Positions 1 to 5,531 are shown, counted from the first letter of the stretch. The stretch: DNA of 9,771 nt from Planctomycetota bacterium (GCA_027622115.1 JAQBZS010000192.1:1-9771), one strand, 5' to 3'. The notes: generated from the letters alone by a model not told the origin. Numbers and translations: made by a program.

Positions 1-633
1 TCCGGGCGGCAGGCTTCCGGGAGTCCAATTCTCGTCAATCAGCAACAGTGGATCGTATTTCGGGCCGAGGAAACCCGCGTGCTGACCGCCCCATTGAAAG
101 TTGTTTTGGTCGCCGATTCGAACCGGTAAATGAATCGACGCGGGCAGTCCGTTGCGGTCGCCTCGAAGCTGTCGAATCACGCCACCGACGCACGGCGGAT
201 CGCGGCGATCCATCTGCGGTTCCCCGCGCTGGCGTTTGGCATGCATCAAGCCCGTGAGGTTGTAATGCACGCCGACGCCATGCGTCCCGCTGTTGTGAAA
301 CGTCGAGCGGATGATCGAAAAACGATGAGCCGTCCGAGCCATCATTGGCAGGTGTTCGCAAATGCTGATGCCGTTGACATTGGTCGGGATCGGCAAGAAT
401 TCGCCGCGGTAGCCGTCATTCGCGGTGGGTTTGACGTCGAATGTTTCCTGCTGAGCGGGACCGCCGGTCATGTACAACAGGATGCACGACTTCGCGCGTC
501 CGTTGCCGTTGGTGCCCGCTTGAGCCGAACTGCGATCCTGCAACAAGTCCGGCAGCCCGAGTCCCAATGTCGAAAGTGCTCCGGCTTGCAGGAAGGTCCG
601 TCGTTTCAGAACGCGGAGCGCGGCGTCTTGCAT
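1..633 (-). CDS. DUF1501 family Tat-exported protein, N-terminal 211 residues (partial)
   Basis: The reading frame is open from an ATG at 633 down to base 1, giving 211 residues, with the C-terminal half outside the window. The family usually runs to roughly 420-480 residues. The N-terminus LKRRTFLQAGALSTLGLGLP (residues 9-28) is a twin-arginine export signal with Arg11-Arg12 followed by a hydrophobic stretch. The DUF1501 hallmark TGGPAQQETFDVKP sits at residues 56-69, and HNSGTHGVGVHYNLTG at 113-128 matches the family's His-rich motif before LTG. DUF1501 belongs to the alkaline phosphatase/sulfatase-like superfamily and is greatly expanded in planctomycetes. Its substrate is unknown. It is often encoded beside DUF1549/DUF1553 cytochrome-type proteins, but none lies on the upstream side here. 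The start is supported by AGAGGA seven bases before the ATG. The family call is firm and the biochemical role is not. Confidence 0.9.
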   Translation of the reverse strand, partial: MQDAALRVLKRRTFLQAGALSTLGLGLPDLLQDRSSAQAGTNGNGRAKSCILLYMTGGPAQQETFDVKPTANDGYRGEFLPIPTNVNGISICEHLPMMARTAHRFSIIRSTFHNSGTHGVGVHYNLTGLMHAKRQRGEPQMDRRDPPCVGGVIRQLRGDRNGLPASIHLPVRIGDQNNFQWGGQHAGFLGPKYDPLLLIDENWTPGSLPPG

Positions 634-640
634 CGATCAA

Positions 641-646
641 TCCTCT
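641..646 (-). promoter_or_regulatory. Shine-Dalgarno site of the DUF1501 gene
   Basis: On the minus strand the sequence reads AGAGGA, followed by seven bases and then the ATG at 633. It fixes the start just ahead of the twin-arginine signal. Confidence 0.6.
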
Positions 647-885
647 GGTGCCAAATCGCCGGGCTCATTCGTTGCAACGTGATGACAAACGGAACATCAC
701 AACCTTGGCGATATGATTCCAGTCTCTTGCGGATTGTTCGCAACTGTCAAGCTCCGTCCCCGCAATGCCGGTCCAACTTCACCGGCTTGCGCTGCGTGCT
801 GGTACGTTTCATCCGCCGTTTGCTTAACCCGGACGAGCCGGAACCCAAAAGGATGGAACAGGCCCCGAACTCGGGCAAGTTATCG

Positions 886-916
886 GACTGATCCGTCCGA
901 TCCGACTGATCCGTCC
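886..916. repeat. Short tandem repeat, GACTGATCCGTCC twice, 18-bp period
   Basis: GACTGATCCGTCC occurs at 886-898 and again at 904-916, joined by GATCC, so the period is 18 bp. On the minus strand the stretch would read as Ser-Asp-Gln-Ser-Asp-Arg-like peptide. Similar GATCCGTC/GATCCGAC strings are familiar between planctomycete genes, so a dispersed non-coding repeat is more likely than protein coding. Confidence 0.6.
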
Positions 917-966
917 AATTTCCTGACCATCTTGCGCAGGATTTCACTGATAAGAGACCAAGATCG

Positions 967-1011
967 CCGGTCATCCCGCGTTGACCGGAACCGTGGCTAG
1001 CGCCAAAACGG
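967..1011. repeat. Two adjacent hairpins, likely a dispersed structured repeat
   Basis: CCGGTCA at 967-973 and TGACCGG at 982-988 form a perfect 7-bp stem around an 8-base loop. Directly after it, CCGT (991-994) and GGC (995-997) pair with GCC (1002-1004) and ACGG (1008-1011), leaving a TAGC loop and a three-A bulge. The pairing is seen directly. Membership of a multi-copy repeat family is inferred from the compact form and the location between genes. Confidence 0.45.
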
Positions 1012-1128
1012 CTTATGAATAATCCCCGCGAATTCCCGTCGCAGTCGCGGAAACGGCGCGTCGTCGCTGGCGGCACAATCTCGGGCGAACGACGGTCGTC
1101 GGTCGGGAAATCAGGCAATTTCGTTCGC

Positions 1129-1155
1129 TTGAAAGCCCAGATATTCTTGGATAAG
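1129..1155 (+). promoter_or_regulatory. Possible promoter of tRNA-His
   Basis: TTGAAA at 1129-1134 resembles a sigma-70 -35 box. GATAAG at 1150-1155 is a weak -10 candidate after a 15-bp spacer, placing a start a few bases before the mature tRNA. Placement fits; the -10 match is poor. Confidence 0.3.
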
Positions 1156-1167
1156 GTCTCGCCGCAT

Positions 1168-1242
1168 GGTGGGTATAGCTCAGTTGGTTAGAGCGCCGGG
1201 TTGTGGTCCCGGAGGTCGCCGGTTCAAATCCGGTTACTCACC
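1168..1242 (+). tRNA. trnH: tRNA-His (anticodon GTG)
   Basis: The full cloverleaf can be folded. Acceptor stem GTGGGTA (1169-1175) pairs with TACTCAC (1235-1241). The anticodon stem CCGGG (1196-1200) pairs with CCCGG (1208-1212) around loop TTGTGGT, with anticodon GTG at 1203-1205. The T-arm carries GGTTCAAATCC. The base before the acceptor stem is G (1168) and the discriminator is C (1242), which together form the extra G-1:C73 pair that marks histidine tRNAs for HisRS. CCA is not encoded. The gene stands alone, and its 3' end is 6 bp from the stop codon of the protease gene on the opposite strand. I saw no duplicate of its 3' end elsewhere in the window that would suggest an integrated element. 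Confidence 0.97.
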
Positions 1243-1248
1243 CTTTCC

Positions 1249-2652
1249 TCAGTTCTCGACGATGGGCATGTGGCCGAAGAGCGTTTCGCCCTTACGCACG
1301 ATGTAGAACTTCAGAGGGCTGAAAGTCGACAGTTGCGGGTGATCCATCACGTAGCTGATGTTGTCGCTGTTCAGCGTTTCCCACACGTGAAGGCCCACCA
1401 GGATGTCGCCGATTTGCATGCCGTTCATCACGGCTGGGCTGCCTCGACGAATTTCGGAGACTCGCATGCCACCGCGATAGCGAGGCGACACCAGTTGTCG
1501 TTCTCGCGGAGCCAGCGGAGCCAGACGGATGCCTAACGCTTTCCACGCCTTATCCGCCGCCGACTCGTCTTGCGTCCGACGTGACGTCACGGTTTGAGTC
1601 GTGACTGGCGGTTGCATCGCGGCAGCGGTTGGTGTGGCGGCGACTCGCGGGGTTGTGCTCTTGGCCAGTGTCAGTTCGAGCGTCTTCGTTTCAGCACCAC
1701 GTCGAACCTCGACCGTCACGGTCTCGCCCACGGTTCGTCCGAGGAGGGCTCGTTCCAGATCGGCGGAATCAGCAACCATGATGCTGCCCGCTTTGACGAA
1801 AATGTCGCCCTTCAGCAGTCCAGCCGTATTCCCAGGGCCGCTCGGTTGCGTGCCTTCCACGATCAATTCTTGTCGGTCTGCGGTTTTGATGTCGCGAACG
1901 ATCACCCCATGATTCAAGCTGTTGAGTTCTTCAATGCTCAGCAGTCGGGCGATGATTTTTCGAGCGTCGTCGATCGGGATGGCAAATCCGATCCGTTGAG
2001 CACCGGCTCGGATGGCCACGTTTATGCCGATCACTTCGCCGTCCAAGTTGCAGAGCGGACCGCCGCTGTTCCCGGGATTGATGCTGGCGTCCGTTTGGAT
2101 CAGATTCTTGTAGGCCTGTTTTTCGTTGACTTCCACGTCTCGAGACAGAGCACTCACCACACCCTTGGTCAGCGTGTGTTCGTAGCCGAACGCGTTGCCC
2201 ACGGCGAACACCGTTTCTCCGAGCATCACATCCATCGACACTCCGAAGTGTGCGACGGTCAGTGGCTGTGACGGATTCACTTTCACGACTGCCAGATCAT
2301 GGACGCGATCGTAAGAAATGACCTGCGCGGAATAGGTGCCGCCGTCATTCATGGTGGCACGCAGCGAGTCGACGCCTTGCACCACATGATAGTTCGTGAC
2401 GATGTAACCGCGTTCGTCGACCACAATTCCCGTCCCCATGCCGCTGACCTTACGTCCGCGACCCGATTGGAAGAGCGACTCGCCGTTGTAGCTGGTCTTT
2501 TCGCTGTGAATGTTGACCACGGACGGGTTGACTCGCGTCACCGCTTTAACCAAGGGGGTCGTGCGATTCTCGGAGGCAGCCCAAGAACCGTGGCGCGCGA
2601 CACAGACGAGCGACAGTGCAAGGAGCGCAATGATGGAAATGCGTTTCGTCAT
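1249..2652 (-). CDS. HtrA/DegP-family periplasmic serine endoprotease with two PDZ domains
   Basis: The product has 467 residues, close to the usual DegP/DegQ length. Residues 1-25 form a Sec signal peptide with probable cleavage after Ser-Trp-Ala. The trypsin-like domain spans about 35-245 and the catalytic triad is complete: His89 in TNYHVV, Asp119 in HDLAVVKV and Ser196 in NPGNSGGPL. The first PDZ domain covers about 250-330 and a second about 370-455. They are joined by a Thr/Ala/Pro-rich linker (331-365). Family members degrade or refold misfolded envelope proteins, with the PDZ domains sensing unfolded C-termini and controlling activation. The gene converges on tRNA-His. I see no Shine-Dalgarno before the ATG, which is not rare in planctomycetes, and the start is chosen because it begins the signal peptide. 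These genomes carry several HtrA paralogues, so I do not choose between degP, degQ and degS. Confidence 0.95.
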   Translation of the reverse strand: MTKRISIIALLALSLVCVARHGSWAASENRTTPLVKAVTRVNPSVVNIHSEKTSYNGESLFQSGRGRKVSGMGTGIVVDERGYIVTNYHVVQGVDSLRATMNDGGTYSAQVISYDRVHDLAVVKVNPSQPLTVAHFGVSMDVMLGETVFAVGNAFGYEHTLTKGVVSALSRDVEVNEKQAYKNLIQTDASINPGNSGGPLCNLDGEVIGINVAIRAGAQRIGFAIPIDDARKIIARLLSIEELNSLNHGVIVRDIKTADRQELIVEGTQPSGPGNTAGLLKGDIFVKAGSIMVADSADLERALLGRTVGETVTVEVRRGAETKTLELTLAKSTTPRVAATPTAAAMQPPVTTQTVTSRRTQDESAADKAWKALGIRLAPLAPRERQLVSPRYRGGMRVSEIRRGSPAVMNGMQIGDILVGLHVWETLNSDNISYVMDHPQLSTFSPLKFYIVRKGETLFGHMPIVEN

Positions 2653-3135
2653 ATGGTGCTGCTGTGCTGGAGGGTGTAGTCGAGGACGACACCATCCCGG
2701 CGACCTTCGGCAAACGTCGAGGAGTTGACGCGGCGACGGGCGATGAATGGCGGCGAGTTGTTCCCTGGCGCATCCCTACATTCCTCGGAGAACACTCCTT
2801 GCATCTCCGCACTCCGGAGCATCGGCAATCGCGTTGAAGCGGCTTGAAGCCGGTCGCGTTCCGTTGGCGCAACCCGCGCAACTGGATCGCAGATGAATCG
2901 TGCCGAACGTGCGGGGAATGTCGGCGAAAACTTTCGAGATTCAGCGCGATTCACTCAGAACGGGTGCAGACCGTGTCGCGCGGCTGCCGTGGATCACTCG
3001 CCGTGCTTCGAGCGTTTCCCCACGGGAAAGCGCCACTGATACAATCGGCGCATGGCGGCGAGTCGCGGACCATTCCAAGCGTTCTCCGGGCTTTGATTGA
3101 ATGTGCCTCGGACGTGGATTCATCGCGACGTTCGA

Positions 3136-3141
3136 TACAAT
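3136..3141 (+). promoter_or_regulatory. Candidate -10 box upstream of the thioesterase-exbD pair
   Basis: TACAAT matches the TATAAT consensus at five of six bases and lies 59 bases before the thioesterase ATG. The same TACAAT sits at 3040-3045 within an identical 11-base string. No good -35 box stands 16-18 bases upstream of either copy, so this is only a candidate. Confidence 0.25.
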
Positions 3142-3190
3142 CGGAACCAGATTCGTTCGCTGGCGAGCAGCGTCGGGAACATTCATCCAG

Positions 3191-3197
3191 GGAAGAG
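3191..3197 (+). promoter_or_regulatory. Shine-Dalgarno site that decides the thioesterase start
   Basis: GGAAGAG lies three bases before the ATG at 3201, within the longer purine run AGGGAAGAG. It supports this ATG over the longer upstream extension of the same frame. Confidence 0.65.
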
Positions 3198-3200
3198 AAC

Positions 3201-3596
3201 ATGACCGCATCCGACGAACCGATTGGGAATCTGGTCTTGCGGACGCTGGCCATGCCGGCGGATACGAATGCCAACGGCGACATCTTCGGAGGCTGGCTGT
3301 TGTCGCAGATGGACATCGCCGGCGGCTTGGAAGCCAAACAAAGATCGAAGAGCCGCGTGGCCACCGTGGCGATCAACGCAATGGAATTTCATCGACCGGT
3401 GTCCGTGGGAGACGTTGTGGCGTGCTATACCCACCTCGAACGCGAGGGGCGGACTTCGATGACCATCCGCGTGGAAGCCTGGTGCATTCGCCAGGGTTTC
3501 GAAGGGGATCGCATCAAGGTGACCGAAGGGACTTTTACGTTTGTGGCGATTGACGAAACCGGTCAACCGATTCCAATCGAACGCGGGGTCCGCTAA
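3201..3596 (+). CDS. yciA: YciA-like acyl-CoA thioesterase (hotdog fold)
   Basis: The product has 131 residues, nearly the same length as E. coli YciA. The signature NANGDIFGGWLLSQMD at residues 23-38 is diagnostic for YciA-type hotdog thioesterases, and Asp38 matches the conserved acidic residue of the active site. FHRPVSVGDVV (63-73) is the second family motif, followed by the beta strands that close the hotdog domain. Known family members hydrolyse a broad range of acyl-CoA esters to free CoA and acid in the cytoplasm. The stop codon TAA shares its last base with the ATG of the exbD-like gene (TAATG), so the two are very probably co-transcribed and translationally coupled. The family call is firm. 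The physiological substrate and any envelope role are inference. Confidence 0.92.
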   Translation: MTASDEPIGNLVLRTLAMPADTNANGDIFGGWLLSQMDIAGGLEAKQRSKSRVATVAINAMEFHRPVSVGDVVACYTHLEREGRTSMTIRVEAWCIRQGFEGDRIKVTEGTFTFVAIDETGQPIPIERGVR

Positions 3597-4015
3597 TGCG
3601 TATTCCAGCCCAGCGGGATCGTTCCGGACTGCAAGTCAACATCACGCCGCTGATTGACGTGGTGTTCCTGCTGATCATCTTCTTCCTCGTGGCCAGCCAC
3701 TTCATTCGCAGCGAGACGCGCGAACCGATCGAGTTGCCCACGGCCAAACAGGGCCGCGACGACGAAGCTAAGCATCCGCGCCGACTGGTGATCACGGTCA
3801 ATGCGGAGGAACAGTTGTTCGTTGGCGGCAAATCCGTCAGCACCGAAGACGTGCGGTCGATGATCATGTCGGGTCGCGCCGAACATGGAATCGCGTTCGA
3901 GCTGCGAATTCGCGGCGACAAACAAGCGGCTTTTCGCGCGGTCCGCCCCATTATCGAATGGTGCGCTAAGTCCGGCATCACGAAACTCAAGTTTGCAGTC
4001 CAAGGCGACCTCTAA
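3596..4015 (+). CDS. exbD: ExbD/TolR-family biopolymer transport protein
   Basis: The product has 139 residues, normal for ExbD/TolR. After a short cytoplasmic N-terminus comes NITPLIDVVFLLIIFFLVAS (residues 15-34), the single membrane helix. Asp21 sits at the position of the proton-carrying Asp of ExbD and TolR. Residues 40-139 form the periplasmic domain, ending in FRAVRPIIEWCAKSGITKLK, the usual C-terminal pattern. These proteins work with ExbB/TolQ as a proton-driven motor that energises outer-membrane transport or envelope constriction. No ExbB/TolQ gene lies next to it in this window, so it must use a partner encoded elsewhere or act differently. The start overlaps the thioesterase stop by one base, indicating translational coupling. 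The family is certain. Assignment to the Exb or the Tol branch is not possible from this sequence. Confidence 0.93.
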   Translation: MRIPAQRDRSGLQVNITPLIDVVFLLIIFFLVASHFIRSETREPIELPTAKQGRDDEAKHPRRLVITVNAEEQLFVGGKSVSTEDVRSMIMSGRAEHGIAFELRIRGDKQAAFRAVRPIIEWCAKSGITKLKFAVQGDL

Positions 4016-4026
4016 ACTCAAGTTGC

Positions 4027-4044
4027 CGCTCAACACGTTGAGCG
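4027..4044 (+). terminator. Hairpin after exbD, possible weak terminator
   Basis: CGCTCAA (4027-4033) pairs perfectly with TTGAGCG (4038-4044) around a CACG loop, 11 bases after the exbD stop. No T-run follows, so if it matters it may act as an RNA 3'-end stabiliser or a Rho-assisted stop and not as a classical intrinsic terminator. Confidence 0.3.
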
Positions 4045-4081
4045 CGCTGGCCGAAGAGCGGGAGGTCAGGCTGTACCTGAT

Positions 4082-4377
4082 ACGCCACGCTGGGCTTTCT
4101 GAACGAGTCCATCCCACCCGAATTGCAGGACATCCGCATCCCGCTCTCGCTGCACGAGCGATTCGTCGACGGCGACTACCTGCACGCAATGGCCGGACGG
4201 TGTGCGGTAGGCCGAACAAGCGCAGCGCAGTTCCGGCGATCCCGACGCGCCCGATGCCGGAACAGCGCTGCGCTCGTTCACGGCCTACGCAACTTCGACA
4301 ACCAACGGGACACGCGATTCGCTGATTCAAAAACGCCACCTGACATGTGCTGGGCCTTCTGCGATGATTTGAGTTGA
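4082..4377 (+). pseudogene. Possible gene remnant, unidentified
   Basis: After the in-frame stop ending at 4081, one frame is open to TGA at 4375-4377. Its first part reads LGFLNESIPPELQDIRIPLS and continues into LHERFVDGDYLHAMAG, with protein-like composition and mostly G or C at third codon positions. Its last part reads FDNQRDTRFADSKTPPD and then WAFCDDLS in the same frame. Between them lies the palindrome at 4207-4288, which translates as Arg/Ala-rich sequence unlike its flanks. No ATG or ribosome binding site fits a start. I do not recognise the family. A decayed fragment invaded by a palindromic repeat is my best reading, and chance openness remains possible. Confidence 0.3.
4207..4288. 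repeat. Large imperfect palindrome, REP-like element
   Basis: The left arm 4207-4237 (starting GTAGGCCGAACAAGCGCAGC) and the reverse complement of the right arm 4256-4288 agree at 29 of 31 left-arm positions, with one two-base gap and two mismatches. The loop is 18 bases (4238-4255). The structure would fold into a stem of about 30 bp as DNA or RNA. GC-rich palindromes with GCGCAGCG cores are, to my knowledge, common as dispersed elements between planctomycete genes. Genome-wide multiplicity cannot be seen here. Confidence 0.8.
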
Positions 4378-4394
4378 ATTGAACCGAAACCGAT

Positions 4395-4419
4395 CACTCC
4401 CCAAAACAATTTTGGAGTG
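4395..4419 (+). promoter_or_regulatory. Hairpin that buries the Uma2 ribosome binding site
   Basis: CACT (4395-4398) and CCAAAA (4401-4406) pair with TTTTGG (4410-4415) and AGTG (4416-4419) around a CAA loop, leaving a two-C bulge. The right arm contains GGAG (4414-4417), the Shine-Dalgarno site eight bases before the Uma2 ATG at 4426. In RNA the stem would hide that site, so translation could depend on its melting. A role as the end of an upstream repeat is equally possible. Confidence 0.4.
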
Positions 4420-4425
4420 TACCTC

Positions 4426-5048
4426 ATGTCTTCCGTGCTTGAAGTCGCTCAGTCATCGACGCCCGCTGCTGAGTCTTGCGATCCGATTCCGTCCGACGCG
4501 CTTTATGAAGTGATCGACGGAGAAATTGTGGGGTTACCTTCGATGGGCACTCGCCAGGAAATCTTCACCTGAAACTGCACGTCCGGGTCGGGCATCACGT
4601 TGAAACGAACAACTTGGGTCATTTCGTCATGGAGACCCTGTTTGACTTCACGGAACAAGTCGGCCACAAGCGGCGTCCCGATCTGGCGTTTGTCAGCAAG
4701 GACCGGTGGCCATTGACTCGCGAGCCTCCGGATCGAGACGGCTGGCCCGTTGTGCCCAACCTGGCCATCGAAGTCGTCAGTCGTAGCAACCTCTGGGAAG
4801 ACGGATGGGAGAAAATCGGCGAGTACTTCCAAGTCGGCGTCGAACGCGTGTGGGCGATTGGACTCAAAGCCAAGCAGATACACGTCTACGACTCTCCGTC
4901 ATGCGTGCGCATTCTCGGAGTGAATGATGTCCTGACGGACGAGTCGCTCTTGCCGGGATTCCGTCTGCAACTCCACGATCTGTTTCTTCCTGCCACCGCT
5001 GAAGCTTCCGAGACGCCGGAAACCACGGAATCCGCCGAGGAAGCGTAG
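4426..5048 (+). pseudogene. Uma2-family PD-(D/E)XK nuclease-like gene, frameshifted
   Basis: The ATG at 4426 follows GGAG and encodes a typical Uma2 N-terminus: DALYEVIDGEIVGLPSMG (residues 24-41), then TRQEIFT and a TGA at 4570-4572. The next frame carries on the family sequence without loss: HLKLHVRVGHHVETNN, LGHFVMETLFDF, RRPDLAFVS, VPNLAIEVVS and EKIGEYFQVGVERVWAI, up to TAG at 5046. The likely nuclease residues are the Asp of RPD (codon 4680-4682) and the Glu of IEV (codon 4770-4772). The break fits loss of one base at about 4560-4566. I see no slippery heptamer for programmed frameshifting. Uma2 (DUF820) proteins are abundant, multi-copy and poorly understood in planctomycetes and cyanobacteria. 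The C-terminal tail is Glu/Thr/Ala-rich. A sequencing error is the main alternative to a true pseudogene. Confidence 0.85.
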
Positions 5049-5049
5049 C

Positions 5050-5142
5050 GTGGGCACCGGTGTTGTGCAGTACATGTGAGCGGAAAAGCTCTAATAGACG
5101 CCGATTTTTGTCGGTTATGTTTGTGCCGACACCGGCGGCTAC
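5050..5142. repeat. Weak inverted pair with CCGGTGT cores
   Basis: The arm at 5050-5069 resembles the reverse complement of 5123-5142. The shared core is CCGGTGT (5057-5063) against ACACCGG (5129-5135), with partial agreement around it. Start lies right after the Uma2 stop, so the pair could form a 3'-end structure. The match is modest. Confidence 0.35.
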
Positions 5143-5166
5143 TACTAGTGGGCAGTGACCACCCGC

Positions 5167-5187
5167 ACACGACTTGCAGTCGCGTGT
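5167..5187. repeat. Hairpin ACACGACT / AGTCGCGTGT
   Basis: ACACGACT (5167-5174) pairs with AGTCGCGTGT (5178-5187) around a TGC loop, with a two-base bulge on the right side. No T-run follows, so it is not a standard terminator. Confidence 0.45.
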
Positions 5188-5190
5188 ATT

Positions 5191-5389
5191 CGAAAGCCGC
5201 ATCGCGGCGGCATGCGATAGCCTGGGGTGGCAGCGGAACCCCAGGTCCATGCAAGAAACCGAGCGCAGCCGCGAAGCGGCGGCATGTGTGGGGTACAAAT
5301 GACGCAGCGAACAATTCATCGGCAACGTGACCTGGGGTTCCGCTGCGCTCCCACCCAGGCTATCGCCTACCGCCGCTACGCGGCTTCGG
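5191..5389. repeat. Long inverted repeat pair around an 81-bp spacer
   Basis: The arms are 5191-5247 and 5329-5389. Exact shared blocks are GCGATAGCCTGGG (5214-5226; reversed at 5354-5366) and CAGCGGAACCCCAGGTC (5231-5247; reversed at 5329-5345), with near matches outside them. The left arm also folds on itself: CCTGGGGT (5221-5228) pairs with ACCCCAGG (5238-5245). The spacer holds a further stem, GCCGC-GAA-GCGGC (5268-5280), and a second copy of GCGGCGGCATG (5276-5286, first at 5204-5214). This is a compound, REP/BIME-like arrangement. No transposase is nearby. Confidence 0.8.
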
Positions 5390-5531
5390 AACCACGCCGT
5401 CCGTCCCGTTCAGTGCCAAACCTACGCGGCCGAAGAAATTGCGGGACCGATTTCCCCCATTGATGCGTCTGATCATTCTGGCTCGCGACCGCTTCGCTCG
5501 CGTACGCCTGCGGCTAACGGTTAAACAAGTG

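Larger units (their letters stand above)
634..1167. other. Intergenic gap between the DUF1501 gene and tRNA-His
   Basis: I see no convincing gene on either strand. Open frames exist on both strands, but their translations are rich in Arg and Ser, show no domain signature and lack ribosome binding sites. The gap contains a short tandem repeat (886-916), a pair of adjacent hairpins (967-1011) and, near its end, a possible tRNA promoter. The DUF1501 promoter should lie in the left part on the minus strand, but no clear -10/-35 pair could be picked out. Confidence 0.6.
2653..3200. other. Divergent intergenic gap between the protease and thioesterase genes
   Basis: No gene is supported. The frame of the thioesterase stays open leftward from 3201 to 2844, but that part is Arg/Ser-rich with no hotdog sequence, while a good ribosome binding site precedes the internal ATG at 3201. 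The gap must hold divergent promoters. It contains small palindromes (CTCCG/CGGAG at 2805-2819, CGGCTTGAAGCCG at 2840-2852) and two copies of GATACAATCGG (3038-3048, 3134-3144) that include -10-like TACAAT. Confidence 0.55.
4016..4425 (+). other. Gap between exbD and the Uma2 gene
   Basis: No intact gene is supported here. The gap holds, in order, a small hairpin just after exbD (4027-4044), a likely coding remnant (4082-4377) interrupted by a large palindrome (4207-4288), and a hairpin over the Uma2 ribosome binding site (4395-4419). AAACTCAAGTT is repeated at 3983-3993 (inside exbD) and 4014-4024 (across its stop), a minor local duplication. Confidence 0.5.

Noticed and set aside
130..891. 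A 253-codon plus-strand frame over the DUF1501 gene and the adjacent gap
   Set aside because: It is antisense to a clear DUF1501 protein over most of its length and has no recognisable features.
747..1118. A 123-codon minus-strand frame in the first gap
   Set aside because: It runs through the tandem repeat and hairpins, has low-complexity composition and no ribosome binding site.
1220..1242. tRNA-His 3' end as an integration attachment site
   Set aside because: No second copy of the tRNA 3' end and no integrase gene occurs in the window, and ordinary genes flank the tRNA.
1594..2271. A 225-codon plus-strand frame opposite the protease gene
   Set aside because: The protease on the minus strand has an intact catalytic triad and PDZ domains; this is an antisense shadow.
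3052..3096. A 14-codon frame right after the first TACAAT, possible leader peptide
   Set aside because: No ribosome binding site, no regulatory codon run and no attenuator structure could be seen, so it is most likely chance.
2844..3200. N-terminal extension of the thioesterase frame to about 250 residues
   Set aside because: The extra 119 residues are Arg/Ser-rich with no domain. The hotdog protein is complete from 3201 and matches the usual family length, and GGAAGAG precedes that ATG.
3593..4339. A 248-codon minus-strand frame opposite exbD
   Set aside because: The sense strand encodes an unmistakable ExbD protein, and the antisense product crosses the palindrome and shows no signature.
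5191..5389. Inverted repeats read as ends of an insertion sequence or as a CRISPR array
   Set aside because: The 81-bp spacer cannot encode a transposase, no target-site duplication is evident, and the copies are inverted and few and are not regularly spaced direct repeats.
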